The translations under genes and the position numbers were made by a program. A stretch of 11,536 nt of DNA from Burkholderia sp. (lineage in GTDB: Bacteria; Pseudomonadota; Gammaproteobacteria; Burkholderiales; Burkholderiaceae), in contig JASLEG010000081.1 of assembly GCA_030151225.1 (NCBI GenBank), forward strand, positions 1-11,536, written 5' to 3'. The notes below the pieces were generated by a model. It had not been told where the DNA came from. It ran no database searches and saw only the letters and a program-made list of their open reading frames with translations. Below are positions 1 to 5,938 of the stretch, piece by piece. Each line of letters starts with the position of its first letter. The first letter of the stretch is position 1.

Positions 1-625
1 GCAGCTCGACCTTGGCGATGCGTTCGATCGCGCGCGCCAGGCGGGCCGCGACGTTGGCGATTTCCTTGCCGAGCGTGGTGGGGCTGGCCGGCTGGCCGTG
101 GGTGCGCGACAGCATCGGCTGTTCGGCCTGGGCGTGCGCGAGCGCGACGAGGCGCTGGTGCACGGTGCGCAGCGCCGGGACGATCACGTTGTCGCGCGCG
201 CCGGCGAGCATCATGCCGTGCGAGGTGTTGTTGATGTCTTCCGAGGTGCAGGCGAAGTGGATGAATTCGCTGGCGCGCTCGAGTTCCGCCTGGCCCTTGA
301 CCGATTCCTTGAGCCAGTATTCGACCGCCTTCACATCATGATTCGTGACGCGCTCGATCTCCTTGATGCGCGCCGCGTCGTGCGCCGTGAAGCGCTCCAC
401 GAGCTGCAGCAGGAACTGCTCGGAGGCCGCCGAGAAGTGCGGCACTTCGGCGAAGCCGGCGCGCGACAGCGCGATCAGCCAATGGACCTCGACGGTCACG
501 CGGTGGCGCATGAACGCGGCCTCGGAGAGCCAGTCGCGCAGGGCTTCCGTCTTGCTGGCGTAGCGGCCGTCGAGCGGCGACAGCGCGGTGAGGGCGAAAA
601 GGGTGTCGGGGCGGGTGTCGGACAT
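1..625 (-). CDS. purB: Adenylosuccinate lyase, N-terminal part (runs off the left edge)
   Basis: PurB cleaves SAICAR to AICAR and adenylosuccinate to AMP, each time releasing fumarate, in cytoplasmic purine synthesis. Reading the minus strand from the ATG whose complement is 623-625 gives about 208 codons, open to the window edge; the E. coli protein is about 456 residues, so less than half is present. Three family signatures are visible: TNHDVKAVEY at residues 94-103, TSEDINNTSHG around 127-137, and SRTHGQPASPTT with His176, which matches the catalytic His171 region of E. coli PurB. The N-terminus (LSPLDGRY near residues 15-22) also matches the family, which fixes the start. The catalytic serine loop lies outside the window. 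The gene is divergent from the LysR-type regulator, with 142 bp between them. Nothing looks damaged. Identification is very secure. Confidence 0.97.
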   Translation of the reverse strand, partial: MSDTRPDTLFALTALSPLDGRYASKTEALRDWLSEAAFMRHRVTVEVHWLIALSRAGFAEVPHFSAASEQFLLQLVERFTAHDAARIKEIERVTNHDVKAVEYWLKESVKGQAELERASEFIHFACTSEDINNTSHGMMLAGARDNVIVPALRTVHQRLVALAHAQAEQPMLSRTHGQPASPTTLGKEIANVAARLARAIERIAKVEL

Positions 626-653
626 GATGGGGCTGCCGGTCGGGCGTGGAGAG

Positions 654-690
654 GGTAACCCGGAATTTTACCATCGGCGGGGGGCGCTTC
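654..690 (-). promoter_or_regulatory. Probable purB promoter with an overlapping dyad
   Basis: On the minus strand TAAAAT (complement of 665-670) is a good -10 candidate about 40 bp upstream of the purB ATG. No convincing -35 hexamer is seen at 17-18 bp. The inverted repeat GGTAA (654-658) and TTACC (668-672), spaced by 9 bp, overlaps the -10 and could be an operator. The promoter call is by eye and the operator is inference. Confidence 0.4.
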
Positions 691-723
691 CTGACACGCG
701 CCGGATTCGCCCCGGCGCGCGGC

Positions 724-729
724 TACAAT
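724..729 (+). promoter_or_regulatory. Likely -10 element of the LysR-type gene
   Basis: TACAAT inside GGCTACAATG lies 38 bp before the ATG at 768. The hexamer 17 bp upstream (CCGGAT, 701-706) is a poor -35, so the promoter would be weak or activator-dependent. LysR-type genes are often divergent and autoregulated, and this one is divergent from purB. AAAGGG at 757-762 serves as ribosome binding site, 5 bp before the start. Confidence 0.45.
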
Positions 730-767
730 GCCGGCTTCACGTATGCCGCACGCCGCAAAGGGTTCAC

Positions 768-1727
768 ATGGAACTGAAATGGCTCGAGGACTTCGTCTCG
801 CTCGCGGAGACGCGCAGCTTCAGCCGTTCGGCCGAGTTGCGGCACGTCTCGCAGCCGGCGTTCTCGCGACGCATCCAGGCGCTCGAGGCCTGGCTCGGCA
901 CCGAGCTGATCGACCGCTCCGTGTATCCCACCCGGCTCACCCAGGCGGGGCAGGTGTTCCTCGAACAGGCGCTGACCATGCTGTCGCAGGCGCACGAGGC
1001 GCGCACGCTGCTGCGTGGCCACGCCGCGGCGCCGGTGCCGACCATCGAGTTCGCGGTGCCGCACACGCTCTCGCTCACCTATTTCCCGTTCTGGCTGCAG
1101 CGCATCGAGGCCAAGCTCGGGCCGGTGCACACCCGGCTGCGCGCGCTGAACGTGCACGACGCGGTGCTCTCGCTGGTGGAAGGCGGCTGCGACCTGGTGA
1201 TGGGCTACCACCATCCGAGCCATCCGGTCGCGCTCGATCCGGCGCGCTACGACATGCTGACGCTCGGCATGGAGCCGATCAGCCCGTTCTCGGCGCCGCT
1301 TCGCGCGGGCCGGCCGCGCTACACGCTGCCCGGCGGCGCCGACGCTCCGGTGCCGTATCTGTCCTACACGCCGAACGCCTATCTCGGGCGCATGACCGAG
1401 GTGATCATCGCCAACGCGCGCGAGCCGCTGTACCTGGACCGCATCTACGAGACCGACATGGCCGAGGGGCTCAAGGCGATGGCGCTGGCCGGGCACGGCG
1501 TGGCCTTCCTGCCGCACAGCGCGGTGGAGGACGCGGTGGCCGACGGCGACCTGATCCGCCTGGACCGGCCGGCGCGCGCCGGCGCCGTGCAGCCGTTCAC
1601 GCTGAACATGGAGATCCGCCTGTATCGCGACACGCTGGCCGCGCAGGGCGGGGACGCGCGGCACGCGCTGGCGCGCCAGATGTGGGATGCGGTGACCGAC
1701 GAGCTGGCCCAGCGCGCCGCATCCTGA
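768..1727 (+). CDS. LysR-type transcriptional regulator, HypT/YjiE-like
   Basis: This is a 319-residue DNA-binding regulator. The N-terminal winged helix-turn-helix covers about residues 1-60 (WLEDFVSLAETRSFSRSAE, then VSQPAFSRRIQALEAWLG), followed by a linker helix and a LysR substrate-binding domain from about residue 90. The start at 768 gives the standard LysR N-terminus; an upstream in-frame extension would have no counterpart in the family. From memory, the sequence aligns along its length with E. coli HypT (YjiE, 303 residues), a hypochlorite-responsive regulator, for example HTLSL at 99-103, NAYLGRM at 203-209 and DMAEGLK at 230-236. Of the three methionines whose oxidation activates E. 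coli HypT (123, 206, 230), only the last appears kept (Met231); position 206 is Leu. The effector may therefore differ. Its position directly upstream of gdhA, and the LysR-type dyad in front of gdhA, suggest gdhA as a target. The family is certain; the subgroup is likely. Confidence 0.93.
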   Translation: MELKWLEDFVSLAETRSFSRSAELRHVSQPAFSRRIQALEAWLGTELIDRSVYPTRLTQAGQVFLEQALTMLSQAHEARTLLRGHAAAPVPTIEFAVPHTLSLTYFPFWLQRIEAKLGPVHTRLRALNVHDAVLSLVEGGCDLVMGYHHPSHPVALDPARYDMLTLGMEPISPFSAPLRAGRPRYTLPGGADAPVPYLSYTPNAYLGRMTEVIIANAREPLYLDRIYETDMAEGLKAMALAGHGVAFLPHSAVEDAVADGDLIRLDRPARAGAVQPFTLNMEIRLYRDTLAAQGGDARHALARQMWDAVTDELAQRAAS

Positions 1728-1829
1728 CGAATCCGACGCAAACGCGGCGGACACGTCGGGCACTCGTCAGGACCGGTGCCGGCGCCGCGGTGCAATCCCG
1801 CACGGCGAGCAGGGACACGTGCGCAAGAC

Positions 1830-1844
1830 GCCTTTCCGGAAGGC
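1830..1844. repeat. Short hairpin between the LysR-type gene and gdhA
   Basis: GCCTT (1830-1834) and AAGGC (1840-1844) form a 5-bp stem with a TCCGG loop. It can extend to GAC/GTC (1827-1829 and 1847-1849) across a 2-nt bulge. No T-run follows, so it is not a standard intrinsic terminator. No clear terminator for the LysR-type gene is seen elsewhere in 1728-1890. Confidence 0.3.
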
Positions 1845-1897
1845 ATGTCGATTGCTGCCGTTCGAGCGCGGAACGTGCGCGATGCCGAGTCATAGCG

Positions 1898-1922
1898 CGA
1901 TCATGCAAGAAACGCATAATCG
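1898..1922 (+). promoter_or_regulatory. LysR-type operator (T-N11-A dyad) upstream of gdhA
   Basis: The 25-bp dyad has arms CGATCATGC (1898-1906) and GCATAATCG (1914-1922) around a 7-bp centre. Eight of nine arm positions are complementary. It contains the LysR-type core T-N11-A (T1904, A1916) within ATGC-N7-GCAT. Its centre (1910) is about 64 bp before the inferred gdhA start of transcription, the usual place of a LysR-family recognition site. A second GCAT/ATGC pair (1935-1938 and 1951-1954) sits where an activation site is normally found. Binding by the adjacent regulator is inference. Confidence 0.6.
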
Positions 1923-1937
1923 AATAAGCAAACGGCA

Positions 1938-1967
1938 TTGGATTTCGAAAATGCGTTTTTCCACAAT
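1938..1967 (+). promoter_or_regulatory. Candidate gdhA promoter
   Basis: TTGGAT (1938-1943) and CACAAT (1962-1967) are separated by 18 bp. Both match the sigma70 consensus only moderately, as expected of an activated promoter. Transcription would begin near 1974 and give a short leader of about 24 nt. GGAG at 1989-1992 is the ribosome binding site, 5 nt before the ATG at 1998. Confidence 0.45.
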
Positions 1968-1997
1968 GTGCGTCATTCGCTGACCGTTGGAGAATCC

Positions 1998-3302
1998 ATG
2001 TCTTCGCAACCGCAGTCCCCGTCCGCCGTGCAATCCGTGCCGTCCTACCTGAACGCCGAGGCGTTGGGTCCGTGGGGCAACTATCTGCAGCAGGTCGACC
2101 GCGTCGCGCCGTATCTCGGCCCGCTGTCGCGCTGGCTCGAGACGCTGAAGCGCCCGAAGCGCATCCTCGTGGTGGACGTGCCGATCGAACTCGACAACGG
2201 CACGGTCGCCCACTTCGAGGGCTATCGCGTCCAGCACAACGTGTCGCGCGGCCCGGGCAAGGGCGGGATCCGTTACCACCAGGACGTGACGCTGTCGGAA
2301 GTGATGGCGCTGTCGGCGTGGATGTCGGTCAAGAACGCAGCCGTGAACGTGCCGTACGGCGGTGCGAAGGGCGGCATTCGCGTCGATCCGCGCAAGCTCT
2401 CGCGCGGTGAGCTCGAGCGCATGACGCGCCGCTACACCAGCGAGATCGGCATCATCATCGGGCCGAACACCGATATCCCGGCACCCGACGTCAACACCAA
2501 CGAACAGGTGATGGCGTGGATGATGGACACCTACTCGATGAACCAGGGCCAGACGGCCACCGGCGTCGTGACCGGCAAGCCGATCACGCTCGGCGGCTCG
2601 CTCGGCCGCCGCGAGGCCACCGGCCGCGGCGTGTTCGTGGTGGGTTGCGAGGCGGCGCAGAAGAAGGGCGTCGAGATCAAGGGCGCGCGCATCGCCGTGC
2701 AGGGCTTCGGCAACGTCGGCGGGATTGCCGGCAAGCTGTTCCAGGAAGCCGGTGCGAAGGTGATCGCGGTGCAGGATCACACCGGCTCGATCTACCAGCC
2801 GGCGGGCCTCGACGCCGTGAAGCTGCTCGATCACGTGCAGCGCACGGGCGGCGTGGCGGGCTTCGAAGGCGCCGAGCCGATTCCGAACGACGAATTCTGG
2901 ACCGTCGAGACCGAGATCCTGATCCCGGCCGCGCTCGAAAACCAGATCACCGAGAAGAACGCCGGCAAGATCCGCACCAAGATCGTGGTGGAAGGCGCGA
3001 ACGGCCCGACCACCACGGCGGCCGACGACATCCTCGCGGCCAACGGCACGCTCGTGATCCCCGACGTGATCGCGAATGCGGGCGGCGTGACCGTGTCCTA
3101 CTTCGAGTGGGTGCAGGATTTCTCGAGCTTCTTCTGGACCGAGGACGAAATCAATCAGCGCCTCGAGCGCATCATGCGCGAAGCCTTCGCCGGCGTGTGG
3201 TCGGTGGCGCAGGAGCACAACGTGTCGGTGCGTACGGCGGCGTTCATCGTTGCCTGCAAGCGCATCCTTCAAGCGCGCGAAATGCGCGGTCTGTACCCCT
3301 GA
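1998..3302 (+). CDS. gdhA: Glutamate dehydrogenase
   Basis: The enzyme interconverts glutamate with 2-oxoglutarate and ammonia, using NAD(P)(H), in the cytoplasm. The 434-residue length fits the hexameric small-subunit family. The glutamate-binding region PGKGGIRYH is at residues 86-94, and the active-site motif VPYGGAKGGI at 118-127 carries the catalytic lysine Lys124. The Rossmann motif GFGNVG is at 236-241. The start at 1998 is preceded by GGAG at 1989-1992; a longer reading from TTG at 1938 would begin inside the promoter and is not favoured. The sequence resembles the GdhA/RocG type, often NAD-dependent and catabolic, but cofactor preference cannot be settled by eye. The gene lies between a LysR-type regulator and the glutamate importer genes, which favours use of imported glutamate as carbon and nitrogen source. 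A terminator follows at 3362-3397. The name gdhA is the usual one in this group. Confidence 0.96.
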   Translation: MSSQPQSPSAVQSVPSYLNAEALGPWGNYLQQVDRVAPYLGPLSRWLETLKRPKRILVVDVPIELDNGTVAHFEGYRVQHNVSRGPGKGGIRYHQDVTLSEVMALSAWMSVKNAAVNVPYGGAKGGIRVDPRKLSRGELERMTRRYTSEIGIIIGPNTDIPAPDVNTNEQVMAWMMDTYSMNQGQTATGVVTGKPITLGGSLGRREATGRGVFVVGCEAAQKKGVEIKGARIAVQGFGNVGGIAGKLFQEAGAKVIAVQDHTGSIYQPAGLDAVKLLDHVQRTGGVAGFEGAEPIPNDEFWTVETEILIPAALENQITEKNAGKIRTKIVVEGANGPTTTAADDILAANGTLVIPDVIANAGGVTVSYFEWVQDFSSFFWTEDEINQRLERIMREAFAGVWSVAQEHNVSVRTAAFIVACKRILQAREMRGLYP

Positions 3303-3361
3303 TCGGCGCGTAGTCGTCGATCATCCAGCGCATCACGGCTACCCGCCGCGATGCCATCGCG

Positions 3362-3397
3362 AAACGGGCGGCGCCGGATCCGGCGTCCGCCCGTTTT
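3362..3397 (+). terminator. Intrinsic terminator after gdhA
   Basis: A perfect 10-bp stem, AAACGGGCGG (3362-3371) with CCGCCCGTTT (3387-3396), ends in a TTTT run. The 15-nt loop contains the self-complementary GCCGGATCCGGC (3373-3384), which can extend the hairpin. It lies 60 bp after the gdhA stop and separates gdhA from gltI. Confidence 0.85.
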
Positions 3398-3419
3398 GCA
3401 CGTCTGGCGCCGGATCCGG
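3370..3419 (+). repeat. Direct repeat of a 14-bp GC-rich palindrome-containing unit
   Basis: GGCGCCGGATCCGG occurs at 3370-3383 (inside the gdhA terminator) and again at 3406-3419, 36 bp apart. The second copy lies just past the terminator. No function is evident; it may be a partial duplication of the terminator. Confidence 0.6.
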
Positions 3420-3478
3420 GCCGGCGATCGACCGCGGATGCAAGAGGCCGTGGCGCCAGGAAAACAGTGGTTAACAAT

Positions 3479-3533
3479 AATTACTTTCAAAAAAATTACT
3501 TTGCTAGACTGCATTCGGTTAGCTCAAGGAGAT
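3479..3533 (+). promoter_or_regulatory. gltI promoter region with 9-bp direct repeats
   Basis: An AT-rich island (about 3462-3510) interrupts GC-rich DNA. TAGACT at 3505-3510 preceded by TGC (3502-3504) makes an extended -10, and the -35 region is poor (TTACTT, 3481-3486). Two exact copies of AATTACTTT begin at 3479 and 3494, 15 bp apart, one over the -35 region and one abutting the -10. They may be regulator sites. The ribosome binding site AAGGAGAT is at 3526-3533, 7 nt before the gltI ATG. Confidence 0.6.
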
Positions 3534-3540
3534 ACCAGAC

Positions 3541-4434
3541 ATGAATTTCAGGAAAGCACTGCTGATGGCCGCCGCACTTGCCACGTTTGCGGGCGGGGCC
3601 GTTGCGCAGGAAGCGGGGACGCTCAAGAAGATCAAGGACACCGGCGTGATCGCGCTGGGGCATCGCGAATCGTCGATCCCGTTCTCGTACTACGACCAGA
3701 ACCAGACCGTGATCGGCTACGCGCGTGACTTCCAGATGAAGATCGTCGACGCGGTGAAGAAGAAGCTGAGCCTGCCGAACCTGCAGGTCAAGAACATCCC
3801 CGTCACGTCGCAGAACCGCATCCCGCTGGTGCAGAACGGCACCGTGGACATCGAGTGCGGCTCGACCACCAACAACCTCGACCGCCAGAAGCAGGCGGCC
3901 TTCTCGACCACCTACTTCGTGATCGGCACGCGCCTGATGACCTCGAAGGATTCCGGCGTGAAGGACTTCGCCGACCTGAAGGGCAAGACCGTCGTCACCA
4001 CCGCCGGCACCACGTCCGAGCGCCTGCTGCGCGCGATGAACCAGGACAAGCAGATGGGCATGAACATCATCAGCGCGAAGGATCACGGCGAATCGTTCCA
4101 GACGCTGGAGACGGGCCGCGCGGTCGCGTTCATGATGGACGACGCACTGCTGGCCGGCGAGCGCGCCAAGGCGAAGAAGCCCGACAACTGGGTGATCGTC
4201 GGCACGCCGCAATCGGAAGAGGCTTACGGCTGCATGATGCGCAAGGACGATCCGGCCTTCAAGAAGCTCGTGGACGATTCGATCACCGAGGTCGAGAAGT
4301 CGGGCGAGGCCGCGAAGATCTACGCCAGGTGGTTCGAGAGCCCGATCCCGCCGAAGGGGCTGAATCTGAACTTCCCGCTGTCGGAATCGATGAAGAAGCT
4401 GTACGCGAACCCGAACGACAAGGCGCTGGACTGA
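3541..4434 (+). CDS. gltI: Periplasmic glutamate/aspartate-binding protein of an ABC importer
   Basis: GltI captures glutamate and aspartate in the periplasm and delivers them to the GltJK permease. The protein has 297 residues. A signal peptide covers residues 1-22 (positive MNFRK start, Ala-rich core, AVA before Gln23). The mature part is a family 3 solute-binding protein: GHRESSIPFSYYD (Arg42), then the ligand-contact segments TSQNRIPLVQNG, CGSTTNN and AKDHGESFQ, which match the Ser, Arg and His ligand positions known in E. coli GltI. The C-terminus (NFPLSESMKKLYANPNDKALD) is typical of the subfamily. It has an extended -10 promoter and a strong ribosome binding site, and is the first gene of gltIJKL. 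It is separated from gltJ by 86 bp holding a terminator-like hairpin, which would make this protein more abundant than the membrane parts. Confidence 0.96.
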   Translation: MNFRKALLMAAALATFAGGAVAQEAGTLKKIKDTGVIALGHRESSIPFSYYDQNQTVIGYARDFQMKIVDAVKKKLSLPNLQVKNIPVTSQNRIPLVQNGTVDIECGSTTNNLDRQKQAAFSTTYFVIGTRLMTSKDSGVKDFADLKGKTVVTTAGTTSERLLRAMNQDKQMGMNIISAKDHGESFQTLETGRAVAFMMDDALLAGERAKAKKPDNWVIVGTPQSEEAYGCMMRKDDPAFKKLVDDSITEVEKSGEAAKIYARWFESPIPPKGLNLNFPLSESMKKLYANPNDKALD

Positions 4435-4466
4435 TTCCCGCCGGGTTTCGTCCCATGCTCTGACGC

Positions 4467-4502
4467 AACGGAAGAGGCGCCTCGCTTCTTCCGTTTTCTT
4501 TT
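4467..4502 (+). terminator. Terminator-like attenuator between gltI and gltJ
   Basis: AACGGAAGA (4467-4475) pairs perfectly with TCTTCCGTT (4487-4495). The stem continues through a G-T wobble and GCG/CGC to a 3-nt loop, 13 bp in all. The T-rich tract TTTTCTTTT (4494-4502) follows. It lies after gltI and before gltJ with no obvious new promoter, so partial termination is the likely role. The hairpin could also protect the 3' end of the gltI message. Confidence 0.8.
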
Positions 4503-4520
4503 GCTGGAGTCCTGTCCATC

Positions 4521-5261
4521 ATGTCTTACCACTGGAACTGGGGCATCTTCCTGAGCCCTGTTTCGACCGGCGAGCCGACCACCTATCTCGGCTGGCTGCT
4601 GTCGGGCTTCTGGGTGACGATCAAGGTTTCGCTCGTCGCCTGGGTGATCGCGCTGATCGTCGGCTCGCTGTTCGGCGTGCTGCGCAGCGTGCCGGATCGC
4701 CGGCTCTCGGCGATCGGCACGCTGTACGTGTCGATCTTCCGCAACATCCCGCTGATCGTGCAGTTCTTCGTCTGGTATCTGGTCGTGCCCGAGCTGCTGC
4801 CGGCCTCGATCGGCACCTGGATCAAGCAGCTGCCGCCCGGCACGCAGTTCTTCACCGCGTCGGTGGTCTGTCTGGGGTTGTTCACCGGCGCGCGCGTGTG
4901 CGAGCAGGTGCGCTCGGGCATCAACGCGCTGCCGAAGGGCCAGCGCGCGGCCGGCCTCGCGATGGGCTTCACCGAATGGCAGACGTATCGCTACGTGCTG
5001 CTGCCGGTGGCGTATCGCATCATCGTGCCGCCGCTCACCTCCGAATTCCTCAACATCTTCAAGAATTCGGCGGTGGCCTCCACGATAGGCCTGCTCGACC
5101 TCTCGGCGCAGGCGCGCCAGCTGGTCGACTACACCGCGCAAACCTACGAGTCCTTCATCGCCGTGACCGTCGCCTACATGATCATCAACCTCGTGGTGAT
5201 GTCGTTCATGCGCTGGCTCGAGGCGAGGACGCGGCTGCCCGGCTACATCGGAGGCAAGTGA
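4521..5261 (+). CDS. gltJ: Glutamate/aspartate ABC transporter permease
   Basis: This is one of the two inner-membrane permease subunits that form the glutamate/aspartate channel. It has 246 residues. Hydrophobic segments lie at about 24-54, 75-94, 110-127, around 160-185, and 213-233. The cytoplasmic EAA loop that contacts the ATPase covers about 143-162 (AAGLAMG followed nine residues later by VLLP). RNIPLIVQFF at 74-83 is a conserved segment of polar amino acid permeases. The N-terminus (SYHWNWGIFL) is typical of GltJ rather than GltK. A GGAG at 4506-4509 lies 11 nt before the ATG, a rather long spacing, so translation may be modest. The stop overlaps the gltK start by one base (TGATG). 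Confidence 0.95.
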   Translation: MSYHWNWGIFLSPVSTGEPTTYLGWLLSGFWVTIKVSLVAWVIALIVGSLFGVLRSVPDRRLSAIGTLYVSIFRNIPLIVQFFVWYLVVPELLPASIGTWIKQLPPGTQFFTASVVCLGLFTGARVCEQVRSGINALPKGQRAAGLAMGFTEWQTYRYVLLPVAYRIIVPPLTSEFLNIFKNSAVASTIGLLDLSAQARQLVDYTAQTYESFIAVTVAYMIINLVVMSFMRWLEARTRLPGYIGGK

Positions 5262-5938
5262 TGCACGATTTCGACTGGAGTGGTATTCCGGGCTCGCTGC
5301 CCGCGCTGTGGACCGGCGCCATCATCACGCTGCAGATCACGGTGCTGGCGATCGTGGTGGGCATCGTGTGGGGTACGCTGCTCGCGCTGATGCGCCTGTC
5401 GGGCGTGGCGCCGCTGCAATGGTTCGCGAAGCTGTACGTCACGCTGTTCCGCTCGATCCCGCTGGTGATGGTGCTGCTGTGGTTCTTCCTGATCGTGCCG
5501 CAGCTGCTGCAGGGCGTGCTCGGCCTGTCGCCCACGATGGACATCCGGCTCGCCTCGGCGATGATCGCGTTCTCGCTTTTTGAAGCCGCGTATTATTCGG
5601 AAATCATCCGTGCCGGCATCCAGGCGGTGTCGCGCGGCCAGATGAACGCGGCGTTCGCGCTCGGCATGAGCTACGCGCAGGCAATGCGCCTCGTGATCCT
5701 GCCGCAGGCGTTTCGCGCGATGGTGCCGCTGCTGCTCACGCAGGCGATCGTGCTGTTCCAGGACACCTCGCTCGTGTACGTGATCAGCCTCGCCGATTTC
5801 TTCCGCACGGCGGCCAACATCGGCGATCGCGACGGCACCACCGTCGAGATGGTCCTGTTCGCCGGCGCCTGCTATTTCGTCGTGTGCGTGCTCGCATCCG
5901 CGCTCGTCAAGGGTCTCCAGAAAAAGGTCACAAGATGA
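5261..5938 (+). CDS. gltK: Glutamate/aspartate ABC transporter permease
   Basis: This is the second permease subunit, pairing with GltJ in the inner membrane; it has 225 residues. It starts at the ATG sharing its A with the gltJ TGA, preceded by GGAGG at 5250-5254 with a 6-nt spacer, so the two are probably translationally coupled. Hydrophobic segments lie at about 19-45, 60-90, 95-115, 150-170 and 197-217. RSIPLVMVLLWFF is the conserved segment matching RNIPLIVQFF of GltJ. The EAA loop is at 129-148 (NAA-x3-G, then VILP). The short N-terminus (MHDFDWSGIPGSLPALWTG) is characteristic of GltK. It overlaps gltL by 4 bp (ATGA). Confidence 0.95.
   Translation: MHDFDWSGIPGSLPALWTGAIITLQITVLAIVVGIVWGTLLALMRLSGVAPLQWFAKLYVTLFRSIPLVMVLLWFFLIVPQLLQGVLGLSPTMDIRLASAMIAFSLFEAAYYSEIIRAGIQAVSRGQMNAAFALGMSYAQAMRLVILPQAFRAMVPLLLTQAIVLFQDTSLVYVISLADFFRTAANIGDRDGTTVEMVLFAGACYFVVCVLASALVKGLQKKVTR

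Noticed and set aside
723..1763. Minus-strand frame opposite the LysR-type gene
   Set aside because: Its composition is dominated by Arg, His, Ala and Val with no family motif; the plus-strand frame has a complete LysR protein.
1938..1997. Longer gdhA start at TTG 1938
   Set aside because: This extension would begin within the predicted promoter and adds residues not typical of the family; the ATG at 1998 has a well-placed GGAG.
1890..3272. Long minus-strand reading frame opposite gdhA (about 460 codons)
   Set aside because: It is His/Arg/Ala-rich, has no recognisable domain and lies fully opposite a clear glutamate dehydrogenase; such antisense frames are common in GC-rich genes.
3491..3504. 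Sigma54 promoter at gltI, suggested by TTGCT
   Set aside because: There is no GG 10 bp upstream of the GC, only A residues, so the -24 element is missing.
3514..3525. TTCGGTTAGCTC shared with 11328-11339 and resembling a tRNA D-arm
   Set aside because: No cloverleaf, anticodon arm or T-arm can be built at either place; a 12-mer recurring in this window is expected by chance.
3496..5141. Minus-strand frames opposite gltI and gltJ (238 and 273 codons)
   Set aside because: They are shadows of gltI and gltJ with the same biased composition and no recognisable motif.
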